From the NCBI GenBank assembly GCA_002840245.1, contig PHAA01000012.1:25573-89572 (forward strand): DNA of 64,000 nt, given 5' to 3'. Under the pieces are notes generated by a model that worked only from the letters and a program-made list of their open reading frames with translations, was not told the DNA's origin and ran no database searches. The DNA comes from Firmicutes bacterium HGW-Firmicutes-15 (lineage in GTDB: Bacteria; Bacillota; Syntrophomonadia; Syntrophomonadales; Syntrophomonadaceae). This document shows, one piece after another, positions 1 to 7,006 of the stretch (position 1 is the stretch's first letter; every line of letters begins with the position of its first letter). Position numbers and translations under genes: made by a program.

Positions 1-95
1 ACATATGCCTTCTTCCGCTTTTTCAATTCCGCAGGAATATCCGTATCTCGATCGATTTCACAAATTAATTTCTGCAGTATAGTCATTTCGTCCAA
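1..95 (-). CDS. Possible N-terminal part of an unidentified protein, cut by the window edge
   Basis: A minus-strand reading frame enters from a TTG at 95 (or ATG at 86) and stays open to the window edge for about 31 codons. An AAGGTG ribosome-binding site sits 8 bases before the TTG. The visible peptide is charged and helical, beginning MDEMTILQKLICEID. A stop codon lies just upstream in frame. I do not recognise a family. It may be a small gene or chance. Confidence 0.3.
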   Translation of the reverse strand, partial: MDEMTILQKLICEIDRDTDIPAELKKRKKAY

Positions 96-279
96 AAAAA
101 ATACACCTTCATCTTTTTTACTATAGAATTACTTAAAATATCGATGTCGTCATATCTATTTTACAGCCAAATTTTGGGTATGAAGCTTTAACTGTGTAAT
201 GTAAAATATTGGCCTTTGATAATTTAATACCTGTCAATATAACTTTAAGTGTGGAATGTACTAATTGCAATGCTGGCAT

Positions 280-319
280 GATAAAGAACATAAGAACTGG
301 GGTTAATTGCCCAGTTCAT
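280..319 (-). terminator. Probable terminator after hicB
   Basis: A perfect 8-bp stem, GAACTGGG (294-301) with CCCAGTTC (310-317), lies just past the hicB stop. Read on the minus strand it is followed by a T-rich stretch (TTATGTTCTTTAT). The T-run is interrupted, so termination is likely but not certain. Confidence 0.5.
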
Positions 320-331
320 CAACTTGTAGAG

Positions 332-739
332 TTATCTGTCTTGAATGTTCAATTTTGTTTTTAAAGCTTCCTGTAAAACCTGCGAGAAGTTGACACCGGC
401 GTGTTCGCCGAGATCGTTTAGCCAGCTTGGTAGAGTAAGATTTTTTCTAATTGAGCGGCTATCATGAGCCCGACGATAAGCATCAATATCGATATCAACA
501 AACGCCAAGGTGCTCCCAGAAGGGACTGCTATATTATCCATGTTGCTAGGTTGTGAAACCTTTCGACCTTCGTCAATTTCAAAGCAAGCCCACATACCAA
601 TAGCATCACGGGCCATTGATATAGCTTCGGCAATATTTTCCCCCTGGGTATCAATATCTAAATCGGGGACATTGACAGCATAACCAGAAAAATGTTTTTC
701 AGATACTTCTGTTAAGATAATCGGATATGCTAATTTCAT
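332..739 (-). CDS. hicB: HicB-type antitoxin
   Basis: Antitoxin of a HicAB type II toxin-antitoxin pair; it would bind and neutralise HicA and repress its own operon. The 135-residue product has the HicB partial RNase H-like fold at residues 1-70 (YPIILTEV, GYAVNVPDL, A-SMARDAIGMW) and a C-terminal DNA-binding part with LPSWLNDLGEHAGVNFSQVLQEAL, which looks like a ribbon-helix-helix. The frame is open upstream to 793, but the ATG at 739 has an AGGAGG site at proper spacing, so it is chosen. hicA ends 55 bases upstream on the same strand. The family call is from motif recognition. Confidence 0.85.
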   Translation of the reverse strand: MKLAYPIILTEVSEKHFSGYAVNVPDLDIDTQGENIAEAISMARDAIGMWACFEIDEGRKVSQPSNMDNIAVPSGSTLAFVDIDIDAYRRAHDSRSIRKNLTLPSWLNDLGEHAGVNFSQVLQEALKTKLNIQDR

Positions 740-794
740 AGGGATATTCCTCCTTTGTAGTTTATGTATATTCATCCCTGTTTGGAGCCACACT

Positions 795-968
795 TTATTT
801 TAGCCCCGCCCTTTTCAGTATCTTGTCTGCTGTGATTTCGTTGATTTCTTTATGCCTTGGAATCGGTTCTGATCTTATTCCGTTCGTGTAGATGTCGTGA
901 TCGCCTCCGCTTCTGGCTTTATACCAACCATTGGCTTCTAGCTTTTTAAGCAGATCTCTACGTTTCAT
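795..968 (-). CDS. hicA: HicA-type mRNA interferase toxin
   Basis: Small toxin of 57 residues, predicted to cleave mRNA on the ribosome or free in the cytoplasm. The protein begins MKRRDLLKKLEANGWYKAR and carries the double-stranded-RNA-binding-like HicA signature: a glycine-rich turn followed by the catalytic histidine (GGDHDIY, His24), then IPRHKEIN and a lysine-rich tail (KILKRAGLK). The ATG at 968 has an AGGTGAGG ribosome-binding site. It precedes hicB on the same strand, the usual hicA-hicB order. All expected residues are present, so it looks intact. Confidence 0.85.
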   Translation of the reverse strand: MKRRDLLKKLEANGWYKARSGGDHDIYTNGIRSEPIPRHKEINEITADKILKRAGLK

Positions 969-1278
969 CTCCTCACCTCTTGATATTATTATATGTATTT
1001 AATGCGCATGAGTCAAAGAACATTTGTTAATTGCAGAAACAATTCCACAATTACTTGCACTTATGGAGCACAATAATTTGTAGTCATTGCTCTCCTGATT
1101 TACATACTTAAAGTTATACCCAAATTATTTAACAGTTCAGTCTTTTTAAAGCTGCTGATACCGGTGGTAGCGAACTCCACACCTGAACCATTTCTTGAAC
1201 CACTTCTTAAAATTTATAGGGATTAAAAGGCGTTAATCAACGTAGAATTTGACCATAAGACACATAAATTAATGCAGT
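969..1278. other. Intergenic stretch without a gene
   Basis: No credible coding frame or RNA gene is seen. The only structure noticed is a short tandem repeat, TGAACCA-TTTCT then TGAACCA-CTTCT, at about 1191-1215. The hicAB promoter on the minus strand should lie at its left edge, but no strong -35/-10 pair stands out. Confidence 0.5.
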
Positions 1279-1306
1279 AAAAAATCCCCCGGAAGCCCGG
1301 AGGATT
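1279..1306 (-). terminator. Rho-independent terminator of the tRNA operon
   Basis: On the minus strand a 9-bp stem (ATCCTCCGG with CCGGGGGAT, one T-G pair) with a four-base loop is followed by TTTTTT. It lies just past the 3' end of tRNA-Lys and closes the five-gene tRNA operon. Confidence 0.85.
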
Positions 1307-1317
1307 AGTCTTTGTAA

Positions 1318-1393
1318 TGGTGAGCCATCCGCGACTCGAACGCGGGACGCCCTGATTAAAAGTCAGGTGCTCTACCAACTGAGCTAATGGCCC
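1318..1393 (-). tRNA. tRNA-Lys (anticodon TTT)
   Basis: Cloverleaf of 76 nt including an encoded CCA. The acceptor stem GGGCCAT pairs with ATGGCTC, the T-loop is TTCGAGT, and the anticodon loop ACTTTTAAT gives TTT. It is the last gene of the tRNA operon. Confidence 0.97.
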
Positions 1394-1410
1394 TCGAAAA
1401 TGTATTAAAT

Positions 1411-1485
1411 TGGCTGGGGTGGATGGATTCGAACCACCGGATGACGGAGTCAAAGTCCGTTGCCTTACCGCTTGGCGACACCCCA
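1411..1485 (-). tRNA. tRNA-Gln (anticodon TTG)
   Basis: A 75-nt cloverleaf with encoded CCA. The acceptor stem TGGGGTG pairs with CACCCCA; the weak first pair T-A and discriminator G are typical of tRNA-Gln. The anticodon loop ACTTTGACT gives TTG. Confidence 0.96.
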
Positions 1486-1532
1486 ACGCTACTGAGTATA
1501 CTAGGATAGTCGTGCGGCTGTCAAGGTTAATA

Positions 1533-1610
1533 TGGGGTGGATGATGGGACTCGAACCCACGGCCCCCAGAGCCACAATCTGGTGCTCTAACCAGCTGAGC
1601 TACACCCACC
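1533..1610 (-). tRNA. tRNA-His (anticodon GTG)
   Basis: The acceptor stem GTGGGTG pairs with CATCCAC, followed by discriminator C and encoded CCA. A G at 1610 supplies the histidine-specific G-1, which can pair with the discriminator C. The anticodon loop ATTGTGGCT gives GTG. Confidence 0.96.
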
Positions 1611-1633
1611 ACGTGAGGCTTGACTGAATTAAA

Positions 1634-1710
<77 letters not shown>

Positions 1711-1717
1711 AAAAAAA

Positions 1718-1791
1718 TGGAGCGGGTAGCGGGAATCGAACCCGCGCAACCAGCTTGGAAGGCTGGGGCTCTACCATTGAGCTACACCCGC
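1718..1791 (-). tRNA. tRNA-Gly (anticodon TCC)
   Basis: First gene of the tRNA operon; 74 nt with encoded CCA. The acceptor stem GCGGGTG pairs with TACCCGC and the anticodon loop CTTCCAA gives TCC. A second glycine tRNA (GCC) lies at 10690. Confidence 0.97.
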
Positions 1792-1802
1792 CGGCAAAAA
1801 AC

Positions 1803-1831
1803 ATTATACTTCTTTTAACTAAGCATTTCAA
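1803..1831 (-). promoter_or_regulatory. Promoter of the tRNA operon
   Basis: On the minus strand TTGAAA (1831-1826) and a perfect TATAAT (1808-1803) are 17 bases apart, ending 12 bases before tRNA-Gly. This is a near-consensus sigma-A promoter, as expected for stable RNA. Confidence 0.85.
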
Positions 1832-1885
1832 GAAAAAGTTGAATTTTAACGACATTTACTATATTTATTAGTTGAAGATAAGGTT

Positions 1886-1913
1886 TTGAATATGCTATTA
1901 ACGTGGTTAGAAT
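1886..1913 (+). promoter_or_regulatory. Possible promoter of the peptidoglycan-binding protein gene
   Basis: TTGAAT (1886-1891) and TAGAAT (1908-1913) are separated by 16 bases, about 110 bases before the gene at 2023. The remaining leader shows no clear structure. The match is moderate. Confidence 0.35.
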
Positions 1914-2022
1914 GGCGATTATACTTGCTATATGACTTATAAAGGAAGTAGATGAAATTAGTAACCTTCTTTAAACTGGACTCATAAGATAAAAGGAAAT
2001 AAGTTTAAAGGAGGTTATTATA

Positions 2023-2724
2023 TTGGCTTTTAATTACTTCGGAGGTCGTGTGTTGAAACTCGGTAGCACCGGAGACGATGTAACGGTACTGCAGACGCTC
2101 CTGAATAAGCTGCCCTCTTCTATAGCTATACCAGTTACAGTGGACGGAGTATTTGGTTCGTCAACGCAAGCTTCGGTTAAGAAATTTCAGGGCTATTTTG
2201 GCTTGACAGTTGATGGAATTGTGGGGAAAAATACGTTCTTGTATTTTGGCGAAGTAACCGGATCCAATGCGTTTGGTGCACGAACCCTCCAAAAAGGGTC
2301 GTCCGGTAATGATGTAACTATATTGCAAAACCGCATGGCTGGTGATCTCAAGAAATATGCAACTGCACTAGGGATGCCAGCTGACGGTCAGTTTGGTTCC
2401 AAAACCCAGGCAGCTGTCAAGTTGTTCCAAGCTGATAATGGTTTGACAGTTGATGGTATTGTAGGCCGCAACACTTTTAACAAACTCTATGTTAAGACCA
2501 ATTACGGGGGCCGCTTGCTCCAAAAGGATCGCTCTGACCGTAACCAGGGGTTTGATGTATTTTTCTTGCAAGAACGACTAAAGGCTTTGGGTTATTATTC
2601 TGGCGCTTTGGACGGTAAATTTGGTTCGGCGACCGAGACGGCAGTAAAAGCTTTACAAACTGCGTCTGGGATAACTGCGGATGGCGTGGTTGGGCCTAAG
2701 ACTTATTACCATCTAGGTATATAA
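2023..2724 (+). CDS. Protein of three peptidoglycan-binding domains
   Basis: A 233-residue protein made almost only of three PG_binding_1 repeats, at about residues 10-72, 86-150 and 165-232. Each has the DGxFG(S)xTxxAVKxFQ core and ends in TxDGIVGxxT. These domains bind peptidoglycan, often in spore or cell-wall enzymes, but no catalytic domain and no signal peptide are visible. The start is a TTG with an AAAGGAGG site about 10 bases upstream. It stands alone, with its own terminator. How it would reach the wall is unclear; it could act in the spore, where the mother cell supplies proteins without a signal peptide, or leave by a non-classical route. Confidence 0.85.
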   Translation: MAFNYFGGRVLKLGSTGDDVTVLQTLLNKLPSSIAIPVTVDGVFGSSTQASVKKFQGYFGLTVDGIVGKNTFLYFGEVTGSNAFGARTLQKGSSGNDVTILQNRMAGDLKKYATALGMPADGQFGSKTQAAVKLFQADNGLTVDGIVGRNTFNKLYVKTNYGGRLLQKDRSDRNQGFDVFFLQERLKALGYYSGALDGKFGSATETAVKALQTASGITADGVVGPKTYYHLGI

Positions 2725-2752
2725 TAGTAAATATACTGAAAAACATCTGATT

Positions 2753-2784
2753 AAAGCCGGAGCTTGAGCTCCGGCTTAATTATT
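2753..2784 (+). terminator. Rho-independent terminator
   Basis: A perfect 11-bp inverted repeat (AAGCCGGAGCT at 2754-2764 with AGCTCCGGCTT at 2767-2777) is followed by AATTATT. The stem is strong and the T-run weak. It closes the gene ending at 2724. Confidence 0.75.
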
Positions 2785-2790
2785 GGCAAT

Positions 2791-2977
2791 TATTAGGGAC
2801 TGTCAAGGAATAAAAAGGCACAATACTCCGAGGATTAACGAAGTATAGTGGGAAAAAGACCGGAGTAAATGGTCGCTCTTTGCCATCCATGGCAACGCTG
2901 CACTAGTCCTTCCGTGGACGTCGCGACATTAGTCCATCCTTGGACTTCACTGGTTCATTTCTTGATAGTCCCTAATA
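2791..2977. mobile_element. MITE-like element with 20-bp terminal inverted repeats
   Basis: The ends TATTAGGGACTGTCAAGGAA (2791-2810) and the reverse complement of 2958-2977 match at 18 of 20 positions. The outermost bases are TA on both sides, as expected for insertion at TA with duplication. The 147-bp interior has no coding frame. It holds shorter repeats of an AGTCC-TTCC-TGGAC type (about 2905-2947). It sits between a terminator and the aroF promoter. A non-autonomous transposon remnant is the best reading; a folded RNA is the alternative. Confidence 0.55.
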
Positions 2978-2994
2978 TGTCAGATGATTAGTAA

Positions 2995-3026
2995 TTGAAG
3001 CTTGGGGCAGGTTATGCTATTATAAT
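2995..3026 (+). promoter_or_regulatory. Probable promoter of aroF-tyrA
   Basis: TTGAAG (2995-3000) is followed by TATTAT (3018-3023, spacing 17) overlapping TATAAT (3021-3026, spacing 20). It lies about 155 bases before aroF, leaving room for a leader. Confidence 0.5.
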
Positions 3027-3111
3027 AACTGTAGTATGGTAGATTCTAAAAATGAGTGGTTTTATTAAAAAGGTAGGGCGGCAGGATGGGAGAGGTTTTT
3101 TTGCTTTCTCT

Positions 3112-3145
3112 AACACCAGGGGCTTAGCTCGTGGTGTTTTCTGTT
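3112..3145 (+). terminator. Possible attenuator hairpin in the aroF leader
   Basis: AACACCA (3112-3118) pairs with TGGTGTT (3132-3138) across a 13-base loop and is followed by TTCTGTTTT. It lies between the predicted promoter and the aroF start, so it could reduce read-through. No T-box or leader peptide was recognised. Confidence 0.35.
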
Positions 3146-3181
3146 TTCAGTCACCCTACAAAAATGAGGAGGTTAGGCAGG

Positions 3182-4204
3182 ATGGTAGTAGTAATGAAAA
3201 AAGGGGCAACTCCTGAGCAGATCAATGCTGTGAATCAACGCCTTTTGGCGGCAGGTTTCAACGTGCATCTGTCGGAAGGGGTAAATAGAACTATCTTGGG
3301 GGCAGTGGGAGATCGCCAGCGTCTGGAGGCCTGTTCCCTAGAAGCGCTTCCAGGCGTGGAAAACGTAGTGGCAATTTTGAAACCTTTTAAGATGGCATCG
3401 CGTGAGTTTAAGGTCACTAACACGGTCGTAAAGGTTGGGAATGCCTGCTTCGGGGATGGCAGTATGCCGGTGATTGCTGGTCCCTGTGCAGTCGAGGGTA
3501 GGGAACTATTCCTGGAAACGGCGCTGGAGGTTAAGGCAAGGGGAGCTAGTCTCTTGCGCGGAGGGGCTTTTAAACCCCGTACTTCACCCTACTCATTCCA
3601 GGGTCTGGGTGAAGAAGGTTTGAAGATTATGGCCGAAGCTCGTGATATCACAGGCCTTCCTATCGTAACTGAGGTGATGGATCAGAAATCTGTTTCCCTA
3701 GTCGCTGATTATGTAGATATAATCCAAGTTGGAGCGCGTAATATGCAGAACTTCTTCCTTTTGAAGGAAGTCGGTAAAATCAATAAACCCGTGCTTTTGA
3801 AACGGGGGCTGGCAGCTACCATTGAAGAATGGCTGATGGCTGCCGAATATATACTGGACAGCGGGAATGAACAGGTAATTTTATGTGAAAGGGGCATTCG
3901 CACCTTTGAGACATACACCCGCAATACCTTGGATTTAAGTGCGGTTCCGCTGGTCAAGCAGCTATCCCACTTGCCGGTTATTGTTGATCCCAGCCATGGA
4001 ACCGGGAAAAGAGAATTAATTACTCCCATGTCACTGGCTGCGGTTGCCTGTGGCTGTGATGGTCTCATTATTGAGGTGCACACCAATCCAGCGGAAGCTT
4101 GGTCTGATGGGCCGCAATCCTTAATTCCTGATGATTTTGGATTGCTGATGGAACAGGTGCGTGCTGTGAAAATGGCACTTAGCGCTGATAGGCGTGAGGA
4201 TTAG
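3182..4204 (+). CDS. aroF: 3-deoxy-7-phosphoheptulonate (DAHP) synthase
   Basis: Joins phosphoenolpyruvate and erythrose 4-phosphate, the first step of the shikimate pathway to aromatic amino acids. The 340-residue protein has an N-terminal ferredoxin-like regulatory domain (about 1-70, starting [14 protein letters not shown]) and a TIM-barrel with GPCAVEG (metal-binding Cys), [16 protein letters not shown] and [10 protein letters not shown]. This architecture is that of the Thermotoga-type enzyme, which is inhibited by tyrosine through the extra domain. The frame is open from a GTG at 3131, but the ATG at 3182 has a GAGGAGG site and gives the usual N-terminus. tyrA follows 5 bases later, so the pair likely makes tyrosine precursors together. 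Confidence 0.95.
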   Translation: MVVVMKKGATPEQINAVNQRLLAAGFNVHLSEGVNRTILGAVGDRQRLEACSLEALPGVENVVAILKPFKMASREFKVTNTVVKVGNACFGDGSMPVIAGPCAVEGRELFLETALEVKARGASLLRGGAFKPRTSPYSFQGLGEEGLKIMAEARDITGLPIVTEVMDQKSVSLVADYVDIIQVGARNMQNFFLLKEVGKINKPVLLKRGLAATIEEWLMAAEYILDSGNEQVILCERGIRTFETYTRNTLDLSAVPLVKQLSHLPVIVDPSHGTGKRELITPMSLAAVACGCDGLIIEVHTNPAEAWSDGPQSLIPDDFGLLMEQVRAVKMALSADRRED

Positions 4205-4209
4205 ATGGC

Positions 4210-5283
4210 ATGAAGAGAATCGCTATCATTGGCTTAGGTGTAATTGGAGCCTCATTGGGTATGGCTCTGCAGAGTGCCCGGCCTGATCTTGAGGTGCTGG
4301 GGACTGATATTGACCCTGCAACTATGCAAAAAGCAATGGAAATGGCTGCGATAAGCCGCCCATTGCTTAATGAAGATATAAGTGCCTGTGATGTGGTATT
4401 TATTGCTACGCCATTGCGAATTATTCCCCAAATACTAATGCAGATTTCCGAAGAGCTTAGTCCGGGAACGATAGTAAGCGATGTGGGAAGCGTCAAGTCG
4501 TGGGTAATGAAGCAGTATGAAAAATATTTGCCCCCTGGGGTTAGCGCTATTGGGGGGCACCCCCTGGCCGGTTCTGATCGGAGCGGTATAACTGGGGCCG
4601 ATAAATATCTGCTGCAAAATGCAATCTATGTATTAACGCCCTTGGCAACGACGGCCAGTGAAAAAATAGAGAGTTTGAAGGATTTGCTGGCGGAAACGGG
4701 GGCGAGGGTGGTAATTCTATCACCTGATGAGCATGATAAGATGGTGAGTAAAGTCAGCCATTTGCCTCATATCGTAGCAGCTAGTTTAATGAATAAGCTG
4801 GAGCAGCACCAGGGGGCTTTACGTTTAGCTGCGGGAGGTTTGCGCGATACTACCAGAATAGCAGCTTCTAATCCCGAGCTGTGGGAGGATATCCTGCTTC
4901 TTAATGGAATAGCGGTAGTAGAAGAAATACGTGATTTGATTTCCCAATTAAACCTTTACCAGCAGGCTATCGAAAATAATGATAGGACGAGTCTATGCCA
5001 ATACCTAGCGACTGCCCAACGAATGCGAAAAAATATGCCGCTTTCCCGTAGCAGCTTGGAGTATTCTGCCGACATTGTGGCCATTATTCCTGATAAGCCA
5101 GGAATTATTGGGGTTTTAGGGACCTTGTTAGGTGAGGCGGGTATAAATATTAATGATATTCAAATAATGGGAGTAAGGGACGAAAATGAGGGTTCAATTC
5201 GTATGGGAGTACCCCAGTCTCAGGTTCAGGTGGCTCTTCAGTTACTTAGGGATAAAGGTATAAGAGCATGGATAAGGGACTAA
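4210..5283 (+). CDS. tyrA: Prephenate dehydrogenase with ACT domain
   Basis: Oxidatively decarboxylates prephenate to 4-hydroxyphenylpyruvate in tyrosine synthesis, using NAD(P). In the 357 residues are a Rossmann start (IIGLGVIGASLG), the catalytic region GGHPLAGSDRSG with its histidine, the helical dimer domain (SHLPHIVAASL), and a C-terminal ACT domain from about residue 285 (DKPGIIGVLGTLLGEAGININDIQI). The ACT domain suggests feedback control by an aromatic amino acid. It is 5 bases behind aroF and surely co-transcribed. No terminator is obvious after it. Confidence 0.95.
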   Translation: MKRIAIIGLGVIGASLGMALQSARPDLEVLGTDIDPATMQKAMEMAAISRPLLNEDISACDVVFIATPLRIIPQILMQISEELSPGTIVSDVGSVKSWVMKQYEKYLPPGVSAIGGHPLAGSDRSGITGADKYLLQNAIYVLTPLATTASEKIESLKDLLAETGARVVILSPDEHDKMVSKVSHLPHIVAASLMNKLEQHQGALRLAAGGLRDTTRIAASNPELWEDILLLNGIAVVEEIRDLISQLNLYQQAIENNDRTSLCQYLATAQRMRKNMPLSRSSLEYSADIVAIIPDKPGIIGVLGTLLGEAGININDIQIMGVRDENEGSIRMGVPQSQVQVALQLLRDKGIRAWIRD

Positions 5284-5335
5284 GAAGTACTTAGGGAAAT
5301 ATAAGACATATTTAGGTATATAGATGGCCTGACAA

Positions 5336-5364
5336 TGGATAAATATTGATAAATAGCTTATAAT
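5336..5364 (+). promoter_or_regulatory. Possible promoter of the MORN-repeat gene
   Basis: A perfect TATAAT (5359-5364) lies 34 bases before the ATG. At 17-base spacing stands TGGATA (5336-5341), a weak -35 box. Confidence 0.45.
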
Positions 5365-5397
5365 ATGAAAAACATATCGAAAGAGAGGCGAATAATT

Positions 5398-5724
5398 ATG
5401 GCGGAAATTAACGATTTTGATCTTGGTTCGCACGTTAAGATCGATTATTATGGAGAAATCAAGGATGGAAAACCTCATGGTTTGGGTAAGGCCTACTTTC
5501 GGAATGGCAGTATGTATGATGGTGAGTGGAAAGATGGAAAACAGCATGGCAAGGCTAAAGAGTTTTATACAGATGGTACTCTCCAATACGAAGGTGATTA
5601 TAAAGATGGTCGCAGGGATGGTTTCGGTAAGGTTTATGCCAATAATGGCAGTTTAACCTACGAAGGCGAATGGAAGAATGGTGAGAAAGTGGGCGGCCCG
5701 AGCACACGAAACAACTGGGCATAG
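5398..5724 (+). CDS. Small MORN-repeat protein
   Basis: A 108-residue protein built from about four MORN-type repeats (YxGEWKDGKxHGxGK pattern) at residues 15-100: YYGEIKDGKPHGLGK, YDGEWKDGKQHGKAK, YEGDYKDGRRDGFGK, YEGEWKNGEK. MORN repeats form beta-hairpin sheets that contact lipids or proteins; bacterial examples are mostly of unknown role. There is no signal peptide. The ATG at 5398 is chosen over an upstream ATG at 5365 because of the AGAGAGG site 10 bases before it. It is monocistronic, with its own terminator. Confidence 0.8.
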   Translation: MAEINDFDLGSHVKIDYYGEIKDGKPHGLGKAYFRNGSMYDGEWKDGKQHGKAKEFYTDGTLQYEGDYKDGRRDGFGKVYANNGSLTYEGEWKNGEKVGGPSTRNNWA

Positions 5725-5740
5725 CCGATGTAAGTCTATT

Positions 5741-5775
5741 AGAGTCTGACTTTTAGTCAGACTCTTTCTCTTTGT
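5741..5775 (+). terminator. Rho-independent terminator
   Basis: An 11-bp perfect stem (AGAGTCTGACT at 5741-5751 and AGTCAGACTCT at 5755-5765) with a three-base loop is followed by TTCTCTTT. Confidence 0.9.
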
Positions 5776-5865
5776 AAATTGCTATTATTTGAGGATGGTG
5801 TTTGTACAAATAGAGACGTTGATCTTTGGACGTTCATGATGAGGTGAAGGTTGCCAAGGCTTGAA

Positions 5866-5895
5866 TTGACAGGTAGAATACAAACAGAATACAAA
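5866..5895 (+). promoter_or_regulatory. Promoter overlapping an 11-bp tandem repeat
   Basis: A consensus TTGACA (5866-5871) is followed at 18 bases by TACAAA (5890-5895), about 30 bases before the SGNH gene. The spacer and -10 box lie inside two perfect copies of AGAATACAAAC (5875-5885, 5886-5896). Loss or gain of one copy would change promoter spacing. Confidence 0.45.
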
Positions 5896-5926
5896 CAGGT
5901 CTGAATATGCAAGGCAGGCGATTGAG

Positions 5927-7006
5927 ATGAAGTCTTTTAAATATGTTTTGGGATATTTGCTGCTAATACAACTGACGATGCCATATCTAATTCCTTTAGA
6001 TATGGTTTTTAGGGATCGTATGGATTACAGTCTGGTAAAGGATAACCTATATAGCATAGATGTTATTCTGGACCAAATTGATTTACAAATAAAAAGAGAA
6101 AAATTGACTGACTATATTATCATTCTCGGAGACTCCATTGCTTATAGCGGGCCTGGGAATGCCAAGCAATCGATCGGATTTTACATGCAGCAATTGGCCA
6201 GGGAGTCTTCGCCTGCCCATCCATGCCAGATTTTCAACCTGTCCTTGCCAGCCATGCAGACAGGTGATATTTATACCATGCTCTTGAAGTTGGATCAGCA
6301 TCATATATCTACCGACAATGTTATTATTAATGTTAACTATAGTGGTTTTGTAGATCGTGAGCCAAGTCCCCCCAGCGTGTTCTGGTTGAAAAACGATCTT
6401 AAATACTTGGATAAAGACAGTTTTAATAGGGTACTGGCGAATTTGAAGGCCAATAACTATAAAGATCAGAAGGACCTGGAGTTCAAAGTGCATCAAATGG
6501 TGTTGGATAATGTGGAAATGGACAGATACAGCGCTTTTATAAAGAAAGCGCTGTATAGTCGTTTGCGGGAACTGATCGGTGCAAGTCCACTGGATGATGC
6601 GCTGGGTGATGCCCGTCCGTGGTTTGAAAAAGAAGGATTGAGGCAAATTCTTCAGCAACCTGAGTATCTACCGGGATTCTCTAGCAAAGCGTTTGATATG
6701 AGTATCAATAACCCGCAGATATATTTTTTAGATAAAATAATTGCCCATCAACAAAAGAAGCATACCTTGATATTCCTGGCAGCTGCTAACGAAACTTTGA
6801 TGCGTGACGAAGTTATGGCTCCAGGCTATATTCGTAACCTTCAGCAGATAGATCATTACTTTCAGATGCAAGAGGTTACCTACCTAAATCTGCAAGGGAA
6901 AATTGATTCCAATCTTTTTTCTGATCATTTGCATCTGACTGCTGGTGGATACCAGGGACTAGCACAATTATTATGGAATAATTTTGAAGGAGGAGCTAAA
7001 TCCTGA
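5927..7006 (+). CDS. Membrane-anchored SGNH-fold protein, partner of the MBOAT acyltransferase
   Basis: A 359-residue protein with one N-terminal membrane segment (about 5-25) and an extracytoplasmic SGNH/GDSL-like domain. The nucleophile motif is ILGDSIAYSG (Ser70) and the distal motif is SDHLHL (Asp333, His336), the expected catalytic pair. Proteins of this type (AlgX, AlgJ, PatB or DltD-like) take acyl groups passed through the membrane by an MBOAT protein and move them to a surface polymer, or remove them. Its stop overlaps the MBOAT start by one base, so the two are coupled. The substrate polymer cannot be told; peptidoglycan or an exopolysaccharide is plausible. Confidence 0.75.
   Translation: MKSFKYVLGYLLLIQLTMPYLIPLDMVFRDRMDYSLVKDNLYSIDVILDQIDLQIKREKLTDYIIILGDSIAYSGPGNAKQSIGFYMQQLARESSPAHPCQIFNLSLPAMQTGDIYTMLLKLDQHHISTDNVIINVNYSGFVDREPSPPSVFWLKNDLKYLDKDSFNRVLANLKANNYKDQKDLEFKVHQMVLDNVEMDRYSAFIKKALYSRLRELIGASPLDDALGDARPWFEKEGLRQILQQPEYLPGFSSKAFDMSINNPQIYFLDKIIAHQQKKHTLIFLAAANETLMRDEVMAPGYIRNLQQIDHYFQMQEVTYLNLQGKIDSNLFSDHLHLTAGGYQGLAQLLWNNFEGGAKS

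Noticed and set aside
1..1317. Integrated element ending in tRNA-Lys with an attachment-site repeat
   Set aside because: No second copy of the tRNA-Lys 3' end and no integrase gene were found in the window.
6083..6658. A 191-codon antisense frame inside the SGNH gene
   Set aside because: The plus strand has clear SGNH motifs; the antisense frame has no family pattern or start signal.
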